Assembly: GCF_004770145.1 (NCBI RefSeq)
Contig: NZ_RQFW01000019.1
Span: 434,001-498,000 of the forward strand
Reading direction: 5' to 3'
DNA from: Leptospira bourretii
GTDB taxonomy: Bacteria; Spirochaetota; Leptospiria; Leptospirales; Leptospiraceae
Length of the DNA: 64,000 bases
Shown here: piece by piece, positions 37,301-47,219 of the stretch
How the letters are laid out: each line of letters begins with the position of its first letter
How positions within the stretch are numbered: position 1 is the first letter of the stretch
The notes under the pieces: generated by a model
What the model saw: the letters and a program-made list of their open reading frames with translations, nothing else
Told to the model about the DNA's origin: nothing
The model's database searches: none
Position numbers and translations under genes: made by a program

Positions 37301-38890
37301 CTAATAGAAATCTTCGATCCGGATGTCGGGAAAGGCATTGTTTTCTGTTTCTGCTGCCGTAAGGATCCCCTCATCCACCTGGCCGATTAGCATTTCCTCC
37401 AAAGAGAGAAAGAGATTGGTGTGCACATTGGTACGTCGTACTGCATAATCCACCATCGTTCCTGTTTTCATGATAAAGGCCCAGTCGCTACTTTGTAAAA
37501 GTAAGAGTTCCCTTCCCATTTGTTTTAAAATTCGTTTTTGTAAATCCGTTCCAGTGGAACCGAATTCATGAGCCCGCTTGTGCATCCGAATGCTTAAAGA
37601 ATGGATGAGTGGATAAATCCAATCATTGGTTGGATTGAGCCATACCTCTCCATAACCATTTTCCCCCCAACTGGACATTTTCATTTCCACTGATTGGACC
37701 CTTGGGAGGGCACGAGCCGCTTCTAAAGGATGAGACAGTTGGATGGTGTTTTGGTTGAAGTGGATTTTTTTAAATAAAAATTCAATGAACTGCGGACCTT
37801 CATACCACCAGTGGCCGTACAACTCGGCGTCGTATGGAGAAACAATGACAGCTTGTTGTTTGTTTGATTCAAATAAATGTTCCGCTTGGCGGATGCGGTT
37901 TCTTAAAAAATCTTCTGCATGATTTCCTGCCGCTTCCATCGCCCAGTCCGGATGGTAGTATCCTTTTTCCTGGGTTTTGCCTGTGATCCGATAGTATTTG
38001 ATACTGGTATTGATCCTGACTCCATTGGAATTTAAATAAGGAGAAATATCCTCCCAAGGAAGGTCATGGCCAATGTCCCGATAGTACTCTCTGTACCGAA
38101 AGTCGCCCGGGTAACCGTCAATGGAGCTCCAAACTTGTTTGCTACTTTCCGGATCTCGTCCAAAAGCAAAAACCCCATACCCAACTTCCACCGGAGCATA
38201 AACACCAAATTTTGGTCTGGGACTTGCATGTGTGATTCCATGAGTGTCGACAAAAAAATACCGAAACCCTTCCCGGTCCAGTTCCTCTTCTAGTTTTTGC
38301 GTGTACCCACATTCCGAAAGCCAAATCCCTTTGGGATCTCTTCCCCAAATGCGCCGGAATGTCCTTCGTCCATTTTTCAATTGAGAACGAAAGATAGAAG
38401 GTTCCGAATCATAAAAAGGAAGGAAGGCATGAGTGGCTGGACTTGTCATCAGTTCCAATTCCCCCGATTCCACAAAGGGAAGAAAACATTTGGTGAGGTC
38501 GCCATCCTCTTCTTCAAAGATGGATTCTGTATCCAAAAAATGTTCCAAGTATCGGGAAGCTAAGTAATGGAGGTGCGGGTCTTTTGCATTTCGTTTGGTT
38601 TCCTCTTTGGCAAGTGCGATTAGGTTTTTTATGTATTTACGAAATCCATTTTGTAAATAGGGATCTGTCAACATCAGAGAAAGGGTAGGAGTAAACGACA
38701 TGGTGATCCGGAAACGAACGGATTCTTTTTTTAGATTCCGAAACACTCGGATGAGAGGAATATAGGTTTCGAGGATGGCTTCGTTTAACCAGTTTTCTTC
38801 GATAAAAGGTGTGTCGTATCCTGGGTGTCTAACAAATGGTAGGTGGGCATGCAAAACAAAAACCAAATGCCCTTTTAAAAAATGATTCAT
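37301..38890 (-). CDS. GH57 family glycoside hydrolase / 1,4-alpha-glucan branching enzyme-like
   Basis: 529 residues. HLVFVLHAHLPFVRHPG at the N-terminus (GH57 motif 1, catalytic-site His), GIWLSECGY (nucleophile Glu, motif 3), and SPYDAELYGHWWYEGP (acid/base Asp, motif 4) are conserved. The C-terminal helical domain (DUF1957-like) contains WGENGYGEVWLN and NDWIYPLIHSLSIRM. GH57 branching enzymes form alpha-1,6 branches in glycogen. TAATG overlap with the DUF4912 gene upstream. Confidence 0.9.
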   Translation of the reverse strand: MNHFLKGHLVFVLHAHLPFVRHPGYDTPFIEENWLNEAILETYIPLIRVFRNLKKESVRFRITMSFTPTLSLMLTDPYLQNGFRKYIKNLIALAKEETKRNAKDPHLHYLASRYLEHFLDTESIFEEEDGDLTKCFLPFVESGELELMTSPATHAFLPFYDSEPSIFRSQLKNGRRTFRRIWGRDPKGIWLSECGYTQKLEEELDREGFRYFFVDTHGITHASPRPKFGVYAPVEVGYGVFAFGRDPESSKQVWSSIDGYPGDFRYREYYRDIGHDLPWEDISPYLNSNGVRINTSIKYYRITGKTQEKGYYHPDWAMEAAGNHAEDFLRNRIRQAEHLFESNKQQAVIVSPYDAELYGHWWYEGPQFIEFLFKKIHFNQNTIQLSHPLEAARALPRVQSVEMKMSSWGENGYGEVWLNPTNDWIYPLIHSLSIRMHKRAHEFGSTGTDLQKRILKQMGRELLLLQSSDWAFIMKTGTMVDYAVRRTNVHTNLFLSLEEMLIGQVDEGILTAAETENNAFPDIRIEDFY

Positions 38891-39633
38891 TACAAAAGTC
38901 CTTTTCCAGATCCAGAACCATTTCCAAAACTTGATGAGGGTCGGTTTGGGTCTCGATTGGGATCACCTTGGTCACTATTTCTCGGATTCACATAGAACTC
39001 AGAGGCATTCCCATCTTTAAAATAATACTCTTCACTTCCGGCAGATTTTGCCACAAGTCCCATGCTGATCCATTGGGGATGGATCCATTCTTTATCCAAT
39101 CGAAATGATTCTGTTCCCCCAGGAAGATCCTTTCCCGATGAATGGAGAGTGGAAACTTCCTTTTGGTGAAAAGAAACAATGATAGAAGTTTGAATCTCTC
39201 GTACTGGAAACATAAATTTTAAGTAGTACGATTCGGTAAAGGGTAGAAGATCGTAAAATTCTGTTCGTTCACTTCCAAAGATATTTTTGTATTCAACCTT
39301 CAATCGAAATCGAAGTCCATCGGTAGAGGGAGAATCCAAATCAGTTAAAAGATTCTTCAAAGTTTTTTCAGAGAACTTCCAAAAAACAAAGGCTTCTTTT
39401 GGGGTACGCACAAGAACACGAATGAGATCTTCCTGCAAAAATTCAGGGTGTTTGGTAAATCTGGAATCGTTGTAAATGGATGGAACAGGCGACTTTAGAG
39501 GAGAATTCTCTATTTTTTTCGCTGTTTTTTTAGGAGCGGCTTTTACCGTTTTTTTAGCTGCAGTGACACTCGTCTTTTTCTTTTTGGCTGCAGTTTTATT
39601 TACCTTCCCATCCTTTTGATCTTCACTTCCCAT
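38890..39633 (-). CDS. DUF4912 domain protein
   Basis: 247 residues. A lysine/alanine/threonine-rich N-terminal tail (AAKKKKTSVTAAKKTVKAAP) resembles histone-H1-like or nucleoid-type tails. DUF4912 follows: DLIRVLVRTPKEAFVFWKF near residue 75, then EFYDLLPFTESYYLKFM and ending PQWISMGLV. Downstream is GH57, a frequent partner of DUF4912. A role in polysaccharide handling is likely but unproved. The C-terminus is Asp/Asn/Gly/Ser-rich. Confidence 0.85.
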   Translation of the reverse strand: MGSEDQKDGKVNKTAAKKKKTSVTAAKKTVKAAPKKTAKKIENSPLKSPVPSIYNDSRFTKHPEFLQEDLIRVLVRTPKEAFVFWKFSEKTLKNLLTDLDSPSTDGLRFRLKVEYKNIFGSERTEFYDLLPFTESYYLKFMFPVREIQTSIIVSFHQKEVSTLHSSGKDLPGGTESFRLDKEWIHPQWISMGLVAKSAGSEEYYFKDGNASEFYVNPRNSDQGDPNRDPNRPSSSFGNGSGSGKGLL

Positions 39634-39736
39634 CCTCCAAGCTTAAAGACGAGAAACACTCACCTTCAATTCTTTTTTATTTGACGTTTGCTTTTTTTCT
39701 AAAATACAATCAATCCATACCAAATTGGGACAAACT

Positions 39737-40024
39737 ATGAAAATCAATTATACCTGGAAACATCTAGATCGATCCGAAGCCGCTGAAAAATACGCGGACG
39801 AAAAATTAGAACGAGTATCAAAATACGTTCAAAAAATTGTATCCTGTGAAGTATCATTTGAAGCAATTCATGGAGAAATCCACTCTAACATGAAGTTACA
39901 TGCTGATGGCAATAATTTCAACGCACACAACCAAGACAAAGATGTATATGTTTGTATCGATGGATTGGAAGATAAAATTCTTTCCCAAACAAGCAAACAC
40001 CACGATAAAAAAAGCCAACACTAA
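39737..40024 (+). CDS. hpf: Ribosome hibernation promoting factor, short form
   Basis: 95 residues from ATG 39737: MKINYTWKHLDRSEAAEKYA, then CEVSFEAIHGEIHSNMKL and VYVCIDGLEDKILSQTSKH, a typical HPF/RaiA S30AE domain without the long-form C-terminal dimerisation domain. Binds the 30S decoding region and stops translation in stationary phase. Eight bases separate it from the next gene. Confidence 0.88.
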   Translation: MKINYTWKHLDRSEAAEKYADEKLERVSKYVQKIVSCEVSFEAIHGEIHSNMKLHADGNNFNAHNQDKDVYVCIDGLEDKILSQTSKHHDKKSQH

Positions 40025-40031
40025 CTCTTTT

Positions 40032-40904
40032 ATGATTCAGAAGTCGGAAGAAGCACTCACCTATCTTTCTAATGGTGAGTTTGAAACTGCAAAATCTCTT
40101 TATTCCGTACTTCTGGACAGGGACCCACTTGATTTAGCCTCCATCAGCGGTTTTTACATTGCCAGTTTTTGGGACCATAGACTTGATCTAATTCTAAAAA
40201 CAAGAGAAGGAAAAGATAGAGGAAAACTTCTGCTCGGGTTATTTGCCGATTTTGAATCCGAAATTCGAAAACGTGGGTATCATACCACTGATAGTTTTTT
40301 TGCCACCCAAGACTGCATCTTAAAAGAAGCACGAGACCACCTAAAACTTGCCTACCAATGGGAAGGAGCCAATGCTCTCGACAAAGATCTGTTACGTGAC
40401 CTTGCGGCTTGTCTCATCAAAATACAAGATTATGGAATGGCTTTGGAAGTATTACTATACGGCGGAAACAAACAATCACCAGTCCTCCACTACTACCTTG
40501 CCGAAACACAAGTGATGACGGGAAATGAAAGAGAGGGAATGGAAACCTACCGAACCGCATTTTTAAATGACCCCCAACTTTTTCCCTATACCATCGTTCG
40601 TTGGCCACCCCTTCTTTCTCTCATCCAAAAGGCAAGTGAGATCACCTCAAAAGAAGAAGAGATGAAGGAACTCGTCCCTGTCCTTGCATGGAGAGAAGGA
40701 CTCTTTCACCCTCCTTTGAAAAAGGATGAAACAACCATTCAAATTTGGTTTTCTGAATTAAAGAGGCTTGCTGATAGTAAGGAAAGAAGTGGAGGGAGTT
40801 TTCGTCTGGAAGCGAGGATGGAACAGTTCGCTTTGGCCATCCTCCATTCGGCTGACGACATCCGTTCCCGCGATGCCGTCCAATTTGCCAAAGGATTTGT
40901 TTAG
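40032..40904 (+). CDS. TPR-like protein of unknown function
   Basis: 290 residues from ATG 40032, eight bases after hpf (an in-frame start within hpf at 39900 gives an out-of-frame-looking leader and is rejected). Starts MIQKSEEALTYLSNGEFETA, a TPR-type pair of helices, with further helices (DLAACLIKIQDYGMALEVLL, HYYLAETQVMTGNEREGMET). Cytoplasmic. Role unknown; co-transcribed with hpf. Confidence 0.75.
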   Translation: MIQKSEEALTYLSNGEFETAKSLYSVLLDRDPLDLASISGFYIASFWDHRLDLILKTREGKDRGKLLLGLFADFESEIRKRGYHTTDSFFATQDCILKEARDHLKLAYQWEGANALDKDLLRDLAACLIKIQDYGMALEVLLYGGNKQSPVLHYYLAETQVMTGNEREGMETYRTAFLNDPQLFPYTIVRWPPLLSLIQKASEITSKEEEMKELVPVLAWREGLFHPPLKKDETTIQIWFSELKRLADSKERSGGSFRLEARMEQFALAILHSADDIRSRDAVQFAKGFV

Positions 40905-40908
40905 AAGT

Positions 40909-41466
40909 TTATCTTTCTACAGATTCGATGAGAAGTCTTAACTCATCTGCCGAAGACTCTCTTCCTGTTTTTTCATAATACAATTCCAATTCCCTAAGTC
41001 CATACACTGCTCCCGGAGCAGATCGCAAACGATCGAGTAACACACGTTTTTGATAGGATTCATTTAGATCAAGGCTTGTTGGTTCGTATTGGTAGTTGTT
41101 TTGTTCGATCACAACTCCCGCTGTATCTTGATTTCCCGGAAGATTTGGTTCTTGGGAAGTCCGGTTGGCAAGGACAAAGACAAGGCTTAAGGCCATAACA
41201 GCAGAGAAGGAATATTGAACCGTTCGGTTTTCGATTAAGTCTCGGAAGGTGAAGGAGATCTTTTGGTTGGGTTTGTCGATGGTGACAGATTCGAGGAGGT
41301 TGAAAAGGCGGGTGTCAAAGTCTTTTGACATTCGGGGAAGGATGGTGTCTTCCTTTTCCTTCACCTTTTGGAAAAGAGAACAAATCTTATTTTCCAAAAC
41401 CACATTGTCTGTATCCTCAGGAAATAGACCCGGATATTGTGAACGAAACCAATCTTTTAAATTCAT
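40909..41466 (-). CDS. Candidate anti-sigma factor, single-pass membrane protein
   Basis: 185 residues from ATG 41466, with a possible TTG start at 41481 that has AAGGG four bases upstream. A cytoplasmic N-terminus of about 90 residues, one transmembrane segment (about residues 85-101, FSAVMALSLVFVLAN), then a periplasmic tail with YGLRELELYYEKTGRESS. No zinc-binding H-x3-C-x2-C motif. Lies directly after an ECF sigma gene, which with the single membrane span suggests an anti-sigma role. Confidence 0.6.
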   Translation of the reverse strand: MNLKDWFRSQYPGLFPEDTDNVVLENKICSLFQKVKEKEDTILPRMSKDFDTRLFNLLESVTIDKPNQKISFTFRDLIENRTVQYSFSAVMALSLVFVLANRTSQEPNLPGNQDTAGVVIEQNNYQYEPTSLDLNESYQKRVLLDRLRSAPGAVYGLRELELYYEKTGRESSADELRLLIESVER

Positions 41467-41470
41467 AAAC

Positions 41471-42049
41471 TTATTTTTCAAAGAACCCTTCTCCCTTTTC
41501 GTCTTTCTGGATGAGGTGCTTTAAAAACTCCTTCGCCTTGAAGAGACGACTCTTAACAGTACCTACATTACATTCCATGATCTCGGCAATTTCATTATAC
41601 GAAAGATTTTCGAAATAACGAAGTTCCAAAACCTGTTTGTAGGAATCTTCTAAGAGTGCAATCTTATCCATTAGATAACGAGACTCCTCAGAAAGTTCCA
41701 ATTTTTTTTCATATCCGACACGAGAATCCACAAATTGGTTATCTCCCGAGTCATCCATGGGTTTTTCCCGACCCCGTTTCTTCTTGGCGAGCAAATCTTT
41801 TGACTTATTCACCACAATGCGGTAGAGCCAGGTATAAACCCCAGCCTCTGCACGGAAGTTTTGGATGGATTTATAACCAGAAATCAGGGCGTCTTGGACA
41901 ATATCCTCCGCATCGTCTCCATCTTTTACCATGGAAACAGCTTTGCGGAACAATCGTTCTCGGAAAGGGGACACTAAGGTCATGTAGGCAGTCGGATCCC
42001 CTGCTTTGATCTTTTGGAGGAGGATTTTTTCCTTCTCCCGCAGGGTCAT
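41471..42049 (-). CDS. ECF-type RNA polymerase sigma factor
   Basis: 192 residues from ATG 42049 (AAGG upstream; ATG 42076 is an alternative). Region 2: AYMTLVSPFRERLFRKAVSM, DAEDIVQDALISGYKSI and the -10-recognition helix AEAGVYTWLYRIVVNKSKDL. Region 4: LEDSYKQVLELRYFENLSYN, EIAEIMECNVGTVKSRLFKA. A standard ECF (RpoE-like) sigma. Followed 4 bases later by the candidate anti-sigma gene. Confidence 0.94.
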   Translation of the reverse strand: MTLREKEKILLQKIKAGDPTAYMTLVSPFRERLFRKAVSMVKDGDDAEDIVQDALISGYKSIQNFRAEAGVYTWLYRIVVNKSKDLLAKKKRGREKPMDDSGDNQFVDSRVGYEKKLELSEESRYLMDKIALLEDSYKQVLELRYFENLSYNEIAEIMECNVGTVKSRLFKAKEFLKHLIQKDEKGEGFFEK

Positions 42050-42136
42050 ATTTTTGCCTTCTAGGGGGCGTGGCATGAGGCCTAGAATTTCGAATCCGAG
42101 AATTCTATCAATGTTTTTCGGTTCTTTCCTCTAGGT

Positions 42137-43963
42137 CTAGATCCGGTGAAACATGGTTTCCAAATCTTTTCTTGTGAGTTTGATGAGAGTGGGCCGACCA
42201 TGAGGACAAAGGGAAGGGTTTTCACAATACGACAATCGTTGTAAAAGTTCCCCAATGATGGGATCAGAGACCTGGTCCCCTTTTTTAATGGCCGAACGAC
42301 AAGCCACACATTTGGCCATTTCATCGTAGAGTTCTTTGTCTTCCGGGTCTTTGTGTTTGAACCTTTCCCATAAATCCAAAATGGTTTCGGTTTCTTTTCC
42401 TGGATCAATATAAGAAGGGACTTCCCGGATGAGAATGGTGCCTCCTGAAAATGGTTCGAGAGTGATTCCCAGTTCAGAAAACCGATGTTTTTCTTCTAAC
42501 ATCTCTTCGGCTTCTTCTTTTGTGAGTTCCAACCGAATGGGTGTGAGTAGGCTTTGGGATTTATAGGCTTTGGACTTTAGGTCTCGCAAAACTTCTTCGT
42601 AACGAATCCTTTCATGAGCCGTATGTTGGTCGATGATATAGAGCCCGTCTTCGGCTTCGGCTAAGATAAAGGTTTCAAATAAAACCCCATAGTGTTTTTT
42701 CGGGACAAACAAATTGTGTTTGGTAAGATTCTCACCTAATAAGTGTAAATTGGTCCCAGCACCGATGCCTTCTAGAGAATACCCTTGTCTTCCTTCAATG
42801 GAACTTGGCCCAATCAGTGTTTCCCCTTCGGTTTGGAGATTGCCAAACATTCCTTGGCCGACACCAAACCCAAAACCAGGGCCACCGAATCCAGACCCAA
42901 ACGTTGATTCCCCTCCTCGGTTTTCATAAGGAATGGGCATGGAAAGCCTTCGGCGCATTTCTAAAAATTCCACAGGGGTCGAGGTTCGTAGAACTTCTGT
43001 AATCCCTTGGAAAAGAATTCCTGTAATGGTTTCTTCTGATAAAAACCGAACTTCCTTTTTCTGTGGGTGGACATTCACATCCACAAATTCACGAGGGAGA
43101 TCAAAGAATAAAAAGGCATAAGGAAAGGCACCACTGGGAAGGAGTTCCCCATAACAACGTTTGAGAATTTGTGCTGAAAACTTTAATTCCACGGAACGGT
43201 TGTTCACAAAGAAAAATTGTCCCGTGCGGGATGATTTATAAAAATCAGGATGGGAGATCCAACCACGAAGGGTCATACCGTTGCGACTGGAATTCACTGG
43301 CAAAAGATGGTCTCGGAGATTTTCGCCGTACACAGATAACACGCGTTCGAGGCCGTCTTCGGGAACTACATTCAAAACTTCCTTTCCATTCTGCAAATAC
43401 CGAAACCCAATACTCGGTTCAGAGACTGCCATGGTTTGGACGCGTGCCCTATTTTTTTTCTCTTCTCCTGTTTCCGTTTTTAAAAATTTCCGCCTAACAG
43501 GCGTATTATAAAACAAATCTTTGATTTCGATTTTGGTTCCGAGAAAAAAAGGAATTTCTTCTTCTTTTACGATTTTTCCTTCATCCACTGTCACACGGTA
43601 AGCGGTGCGATTTCCCTCAGTTCCCGATTCCAAAACCATCCGAGAAACAGAGGCAATTGAAGCCAGAGCTTCGCCTCGAAATCCAAAAGTGAAAAGATGT
43701 TCTAAGTCATGGAAGTCTTGGATTTTGGAAGTGGCATAACGTTTGATGGCAAGAGGCAAATCCTCTTTTTGGATTCCATGTCCGTTGTCGGAAACAAGGA
43801 TACGACCAAACCCAGCAGAATCGGTTGCAATTTCGATTTTGGTGGCACCGGCATCGATGGAATTTTCGATGAGTTCTTTTAAGATGGAATGTGTGGACTC
43901 AATCACCTCACCGGCGGCAATTTGGTTGATTAAGTCCGCCGAGAGTGAATGAATGATGCCCAT
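42137..43963 (-). CDS. mutL: DNA mismatch repair protein MutL (endonuclease-type)
   Basis: 608 residues. N-terminal GHKL ATPase: [52 protein letters not shown]-x-V-x-V-type segment [20 protein letters not shown]. The C-terminal domain has [25 protein letters not shown] and CPHGRPT, the three metal-site motifs of MutL endonucleases, so it should nick DNA itself and not need MutH. Preceded by a Fur-like gene on the same strand. Confidence 0.96.
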   Translation of the reverse strand: MGIIHSLSADLINQIAAGEVIESTHSILKELIENSIDAGATKIEIATDSAGFGRILVSDNGHGIQKEDLPLAIKRYATSKIQDFHDLEHLFTFGFRGEALASIASVSRMVLESGTEGNRTAYRVTVDEGKIVKEEEIPFFLGTKIEIKDLFYNTPVRRKFLKTETGEEKKNRARVQTMAVSEPSIGFRYLQNGKEVLNVVPEDGLERVLSVYGENLRDHLLPVNSSRNGMTLRGWISHPDFYKSSRTGQFFFVNNRSVELKFSAQILKRCYGELLPSGAFPYAFLFFDLPREFVDVNVHPQKKEVRFLSEETITGILFQGITEVLRTSTPVEFLEMRRRLSMPIPYENRGGESTFGSGFGGPGFGFGVGQGMFGNLQTEGETLIGPSSIEGRQGYSLEGIGAGTNLHLLGENLTKHNLFVPKKHYGVLFETFILAEAEDGLYIIDQHTAHERIRYEEVLRDLKSKAYKSQSLLTPIRLELTKEEAEEMLEEKHRFSELGITLEPFSGGTILIREVPSYIDPGKETETILDLWERFKHKDPEDKELYDEMAKCVACRSAIKKGDQVSDPIIGELLQRLSYCENPSLCPHGRPTLIKLTRKDLETMFHRI

Positions 43964-43975
43964 AGGACAATCATG

Positions 43976-43996
43976 GGATAGGGAACCTCCCTATCC
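43976..43996. other. Perfect hairpin between the Fur-like gene and mutL
   Basis: GGATAGGGA-ACC-TCCCTATCC, a 9-bp perfect stem with a 3-base loop. On the minus strand it lies after the Fur-like stop and just before the mutL start; a T run precedes rather than follows the stem on that strand. It might be an attenuator or structure in the mutL leader; not a standard terminator. Confidence 0.45.
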
Positions 43997-44007
43997 AGAA
44001 AAAATTA

Positions 44008-44379
44008 CTAGGAATGGCAGGAAGAACAGGTGCCGGAAACCACGATGTCCACGTGTTTCACCTGAAAACCCAAACCTTGCCAATCTGTGTCTGCACTGAG
44101 TTTCAAAGGAGGAACATCCAAAATTTTTCCGCAGTCACTGCAAAGCAAATGAGAGTGGTCATCCAAAAAGGCATCATAACGAACCGAATCCGATTCGATA
44201 TTGAGTTTGTTTACCATCTTGTGTTCCACTAAATATTCTAAGGAATTGTAAACGGTGGCAAAACTAATTTTGTCAGCTTTTCCCCGAACGGATTCAAAAA
44301 CCATCTTTGCTGTCGGGTGGTCTTTTCTTTCTTTTAGGTCATTAAAAATTAGTTCTCTGTGTTTTGTGAGTGCTTTCAT
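44008..44379 (-). CDS. Fur/PerR-family metalloregulator
   Basis: 123 residues. Winged-helix half: LIFNDLKERKDHPTAKMVFE, ISFATVYNSLEYL (recognition helix), and MVNKLNIESDSVRYDAF. Metal half: HSHLLCSDCGKILDV and a second CSSC at the C-terminus, the two Cys pairs of the structural zinc site. PerR-like rather than Fur by length. Regulates iron or peroxide genes. Divergent from a flavin reductase gene; its control of that gene is plausible but no operator was proved. Confidence 0.9.
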   Translation of the reverse strand: MKALTKHRELIFNDLKERKDHPTAKMVFESVRGKADKISFATVYNSLEYLVEHKMVNKLNIESDSVRYDAFLDDHSHLLCSDCGKILDVPPLKLSADTDWQGLGFQVKHVDIVVSGTCSSCHS

Positions 44380-44483
44380 ACTATTGCCTTACCCCTAAAT
44401 CATTCGCAAATTATCAAAGGGTCAAATGGAATTTGGTTTTTAGAATCCTTCCAGAAATTGATATTTGTCAATACGGAGGCTTT

Positions 44484-44963
44484 ATGCCCGCATCCATCGA
44501 CCAGTTTAAATCTTCACTTTCGCGTTGGGCCAGTGGAGTTTGTGTGATCACTTATGAATCCACAGAGAAAAAAGGAGGAATCACTGTTTCTAGTTTTTCT
44601 TCTGTTTCCCTCGAACCGCCGTTAGTTTTATTCTGTTTGGCCAAAGATTCCAGTGCCAAAGAACCTATCGAAAAAGCTGGAAACTTCGTGGTGAATATTC
44701 TTTCTTCCGAACAAAAACAAATTTCCGCTGATTTTGCTTCTGGTTCCCTGGACAAAGCGGTTGTTTTGGAAGGACTAAAACCAGGAACCCTCTCCACCGG
44801 AGCCCCAGTTTTACCGGATTCGTTGGCCTCACTTGACTGTACAGTGAACCAAACCATCGATGCTGGGGACCACTGGATTTTCATTGGTCTTGTGGAAGCA
44901 GTAGTGACGAGAGATGGATCTCCCCTCCTCTATTTCAATCGCAATTATAGAGAACTTGTTTAA
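44484..44963 (+). CDS. Flavin reductase-like domain protein
   Basis: 159 residues from ATG 44484, preceded by GGAGG. MPASIDQFKSSLSRWASGVC, VITY, GITVSSFSSVSLEPPLVLFC, FVVNILSSEQKQISADFASG and DHWIFIGLVEAVVTRDGSPL match the FMN-binding flavin reductase (HpaC/NtaB) family. Uses NAD(P)H to reduce free flavin. Divergent from the Fur/PerR gene and followed 9 bases later by purL. Confidence 0.9.
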   Translation: MPASIDQFKSSLSRWASGVCVITYESTEKKGGITVSSFSSVSLEPPLVLFCLAKDSSAKEPIEKAGNFVVNILSSEQKQISADFASGSLDKAVVLEGLKPGTLSTGAPVLPDSLASLDCTVNQTIDAGDHWIFIGLVEAVVTRDGSPLLYFNRNYRELV

Positions 44964-44972
44964 GGAATCAGT

Positions 44973-47219
44973 ATGGAAAAAGAGAAAGTTAGTCTGGAAG
45001 ATGCAAAAGAACACGGACTTACGGAAACTGAATTTGTAGAGATCCAAAAGATCTTAGGAAGAATGCCCAACTCCACAGAGCTTGGAATCTTCTCCGCCAT
45101 GTGGTCGGAACACTGCTCTTATAAAAATTCAATTTTAAAATTAAAAACCCTTCCCACTAAATCGGATAAACTCCTCGCCCAAGCGGGGGAAGAAAATGCC
45201 GGAGCTATGGACATCGGGGATGGACTTGCGGTAGTCTTCAAAATCGAAAGCCACAACCACCCAACCGCCGTAGAACCTTACCAAGGTGCCGCCACTGGTG
45301 TTGGTGGGATCATGCGAGATATTTTCACTATGGGAGCTCGTCCCATCACATCACTCAACTCACTTAGGTTTGGTGATCCAAAAGAACCACGTAACAAGTA
45401 TTTACTCACTCGTGCCGTCAAAGGAATCGGTGACTATGGCAACTCTCTTGGGATTGCTGTGGGAGGTGGCGAACTATTCCTCCATCCTACATTCACTAAA
45501 AATCCACTGGTGAATGCTATGACTGTGGGAATTGCTCGCCACGACCAAATGGCCTCTGCTTCTACCAAAGGAATGGTAGGAAACAAAGTTTATATCGTGG
45601 GTGCCACCACTGGCCGCGATGGAATCCACGGAGCGAGCTTCGCTTCCAAGGACCTCACCAAAGAATCGGAAGAAAAAAGATCCGCCGTGCAAGTCGGTGA
45701 TCCCTTTATGGAAAAACTTCTGATGGAAGCATCCCTCGAAGCCATCCAAAAGAACCTCCTTGTGGGAATCCAAGACATGGGTGCTGCGGGAATTTCTTGT
45801 GCGACTTCGGAGATGAGTGCCAAAGGAAAAACCGGAATGGATGTGGACTTAAACAAAGTCCCTCTCCGTGAATCGGATATGAACGCTTATGAAATTATGC
45901 TCTCCGAATCCCAAGAACGAATGTTAGTCATTCCGGAAACCGGAAAGGAAGAAGAACTTGTTTCTATCTTTCACAAATGGGGACTGAATGCCGTAGAGAT
46001 TGGAACGGTAACCGGTGACGGAATCCTTCGCATTCGAAAGGACGGAAAACTCAAAGCCGAAATCCCTGCTGACTCACTGGTCCTTGGTGGCGGTGCCCCA
46101 AGATATGTGAGAGAAGAAAAAAGACCGGCTTACCTGGATGAGGTGACAAAGTTTGATCCAACAAAAATTAATGACTTATCTAAAGACACGGTTTCCCAAA
46201 CTCTAAACACCCTCCTTGCTTCTTTAAATATCAGCTCCAGAAGACCTCTCTATGAACAGTATGATACGGAAGTAGGACTTGTGAAAGTGGTAGAACCTGG
46301 GGAAGACGGGGGCCTTGTACGCATCCCTGGAACTAAAAAAGGAATTGCTGTCGCCACAGACTGTAACTCGCGTTACACTTACTTAAACCCATACGAAGGG
46401 GCTCAAATTGCCGTTTGCGAATCCGCTAGAAACGTTGCCTCTACGGGTGCAGAACCTTACGGGGTCACAAACAACCTAAACTTCGGAAATCCATACATCC
46501 CAGAAAACTATTATATCTTTAGTGAATGTGTGAGAGGACTTGGGGATGCCTGTCGTTTCCTTGGACTTCCCGTCACTGGTGGAAACGTATCTTTCTATAA
46601 TGAATCGCCAGAGGGCCCTGTGTTCCCAACACCTACCATTGGTATGGTGGGAGTGATCGATGATGTAGCAAAAGGACTTCATACCTACCCTCGCACAGAA
46701 AATGAAGTTTTGTATGCCCTTGTGGGAGAATTCCAACCTACCATCTCCGCTTCCGAATACCTTTACCGGTTTCATGGCCTTGATACAGGTAAAATTCCAA
46801 CTGTTTCTCTTGTTAAAGAAAAAGCAAGTATTGACACACTCATTTCTTGTCGCAAAGAAGGACTTCTCACTTCCGCCAAAGATCTGTCACTCGGTGGCCT
46901 CCTTGTGGCACTTGCAAAAATTGTGATTTCTGGAAATCGAGGACTGGAAGTAAACCTTGAAGAACTTCAAAAAAGATTCAAACGTCTCGACGAACTTTGT
47001 TTTGGTGAAACGGGAGCATCCTTTGTTGTCAGTTTCCTTCCCGCAGACGAAGAAAAAGTCAAAGCGAAATATACCCAAGCGGGACTTGGTTTTACTACGT
47101 TAGGTAAATCCAATTCCAAATCTTCCCTTTCTGTCAAAGGAAATGGATTCCAATGGGAATGGACTTCCAAATCGTTAGAAACAGAATTTGAATCCGGCCT
47201 GAAAGCTTATTTCGAATAG
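44973..47219 (+). CDS. purL: Phosphoribosylformylglycinamidine synthase subunit PurL
   Basis: 748 residues, the small (subunit II) form. MWSEHCSYKNSI near residue 43, FKIESHNHPTAVEPYQGAAT, VGGIMRDIFTMGARP, GIQDMGAAGISCATSEMSAK, and GGNVSFYNES in the second half. Converts FGAR to FGAM in purine synthesis with ATP and ammonia from PurQ; PurS and PurQ are not in the window. Downstream of a flavin reductase gene in probable co-transcription. Confidence 0.97.
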   Translation: MEKEKVSLEDAKEHGLTETEFVEIQKILGRMPNSTELGIFSAMWSEHCSYKNSILKLKTLPTKSDKLLAQAGEENAGAMDIGDGLAVVFKIESHNHPTAVEPYQGAATGVGGIMRDIFTMGARPITSLNSLRFGDPKEPRNKYLLTRAVKGIGDYGNSLGIAVGGGELFLHPTFTKNPLVNAMTVGIARHDQMASASTKGMVGNKVYIVGATTGRDGIHGASFASKDLTKESEEKRSAVQVGDPFMEKLLMEASLEAIQKNLLVGIQDMGAAGISCATSEMSAKGKTGMDVDLNKVPLRESDMNAYEIMLSESQERMLVIPETGKEEELVSIFHKWGLNAVEIGTVTGDGILRIRKDGKLKAEIPADSLVLGGGAPRYVREEKRPAYLDEVTKFDPTKINDLSKDTVSQTLNTLLASLNISSRRPLYEQYDTEVGLVKVVEPGEDGGLVRIPGTKKGIAVATDCNSRYTYLNPYEGAQIAVCESARNVASTGAEPYGVTNNLNFGNPYIPENYYIFSECVRGLGDACRFLGLPVTGGNVSFYNESPEGPVFPTPTIGMVGVIDDVAKGLHTYPRTENEVLYALVGEFQPTISASEYLYRFHGLDTGKIPTVSLVKEKASIDTLISCRKEGLLTSAKDLSLGGLLVALAKIVISGNRGLEVNLEELQKRFKRLDELCFGETGASFVVSFLPADEEKVKAKYTQAGLGFTTLGKSNSKSSLSVKGNGFQWEWTSKSLETEFESGLKAYFE

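Noticed and set aside
39900..40031. Longer start of the TPR-like gene inside hpf
   Set aside because: The extension is the out-of-frame translation of hpf; ATG 40032 lies just after the hpf stop.
44370..44483. Longer start of the flavin reductase at 44370
   Set aside because: The extra 38 residues overlap the divergent regulator gene and have no ribosome-binding site; ATG 44484 follows GGAGG.
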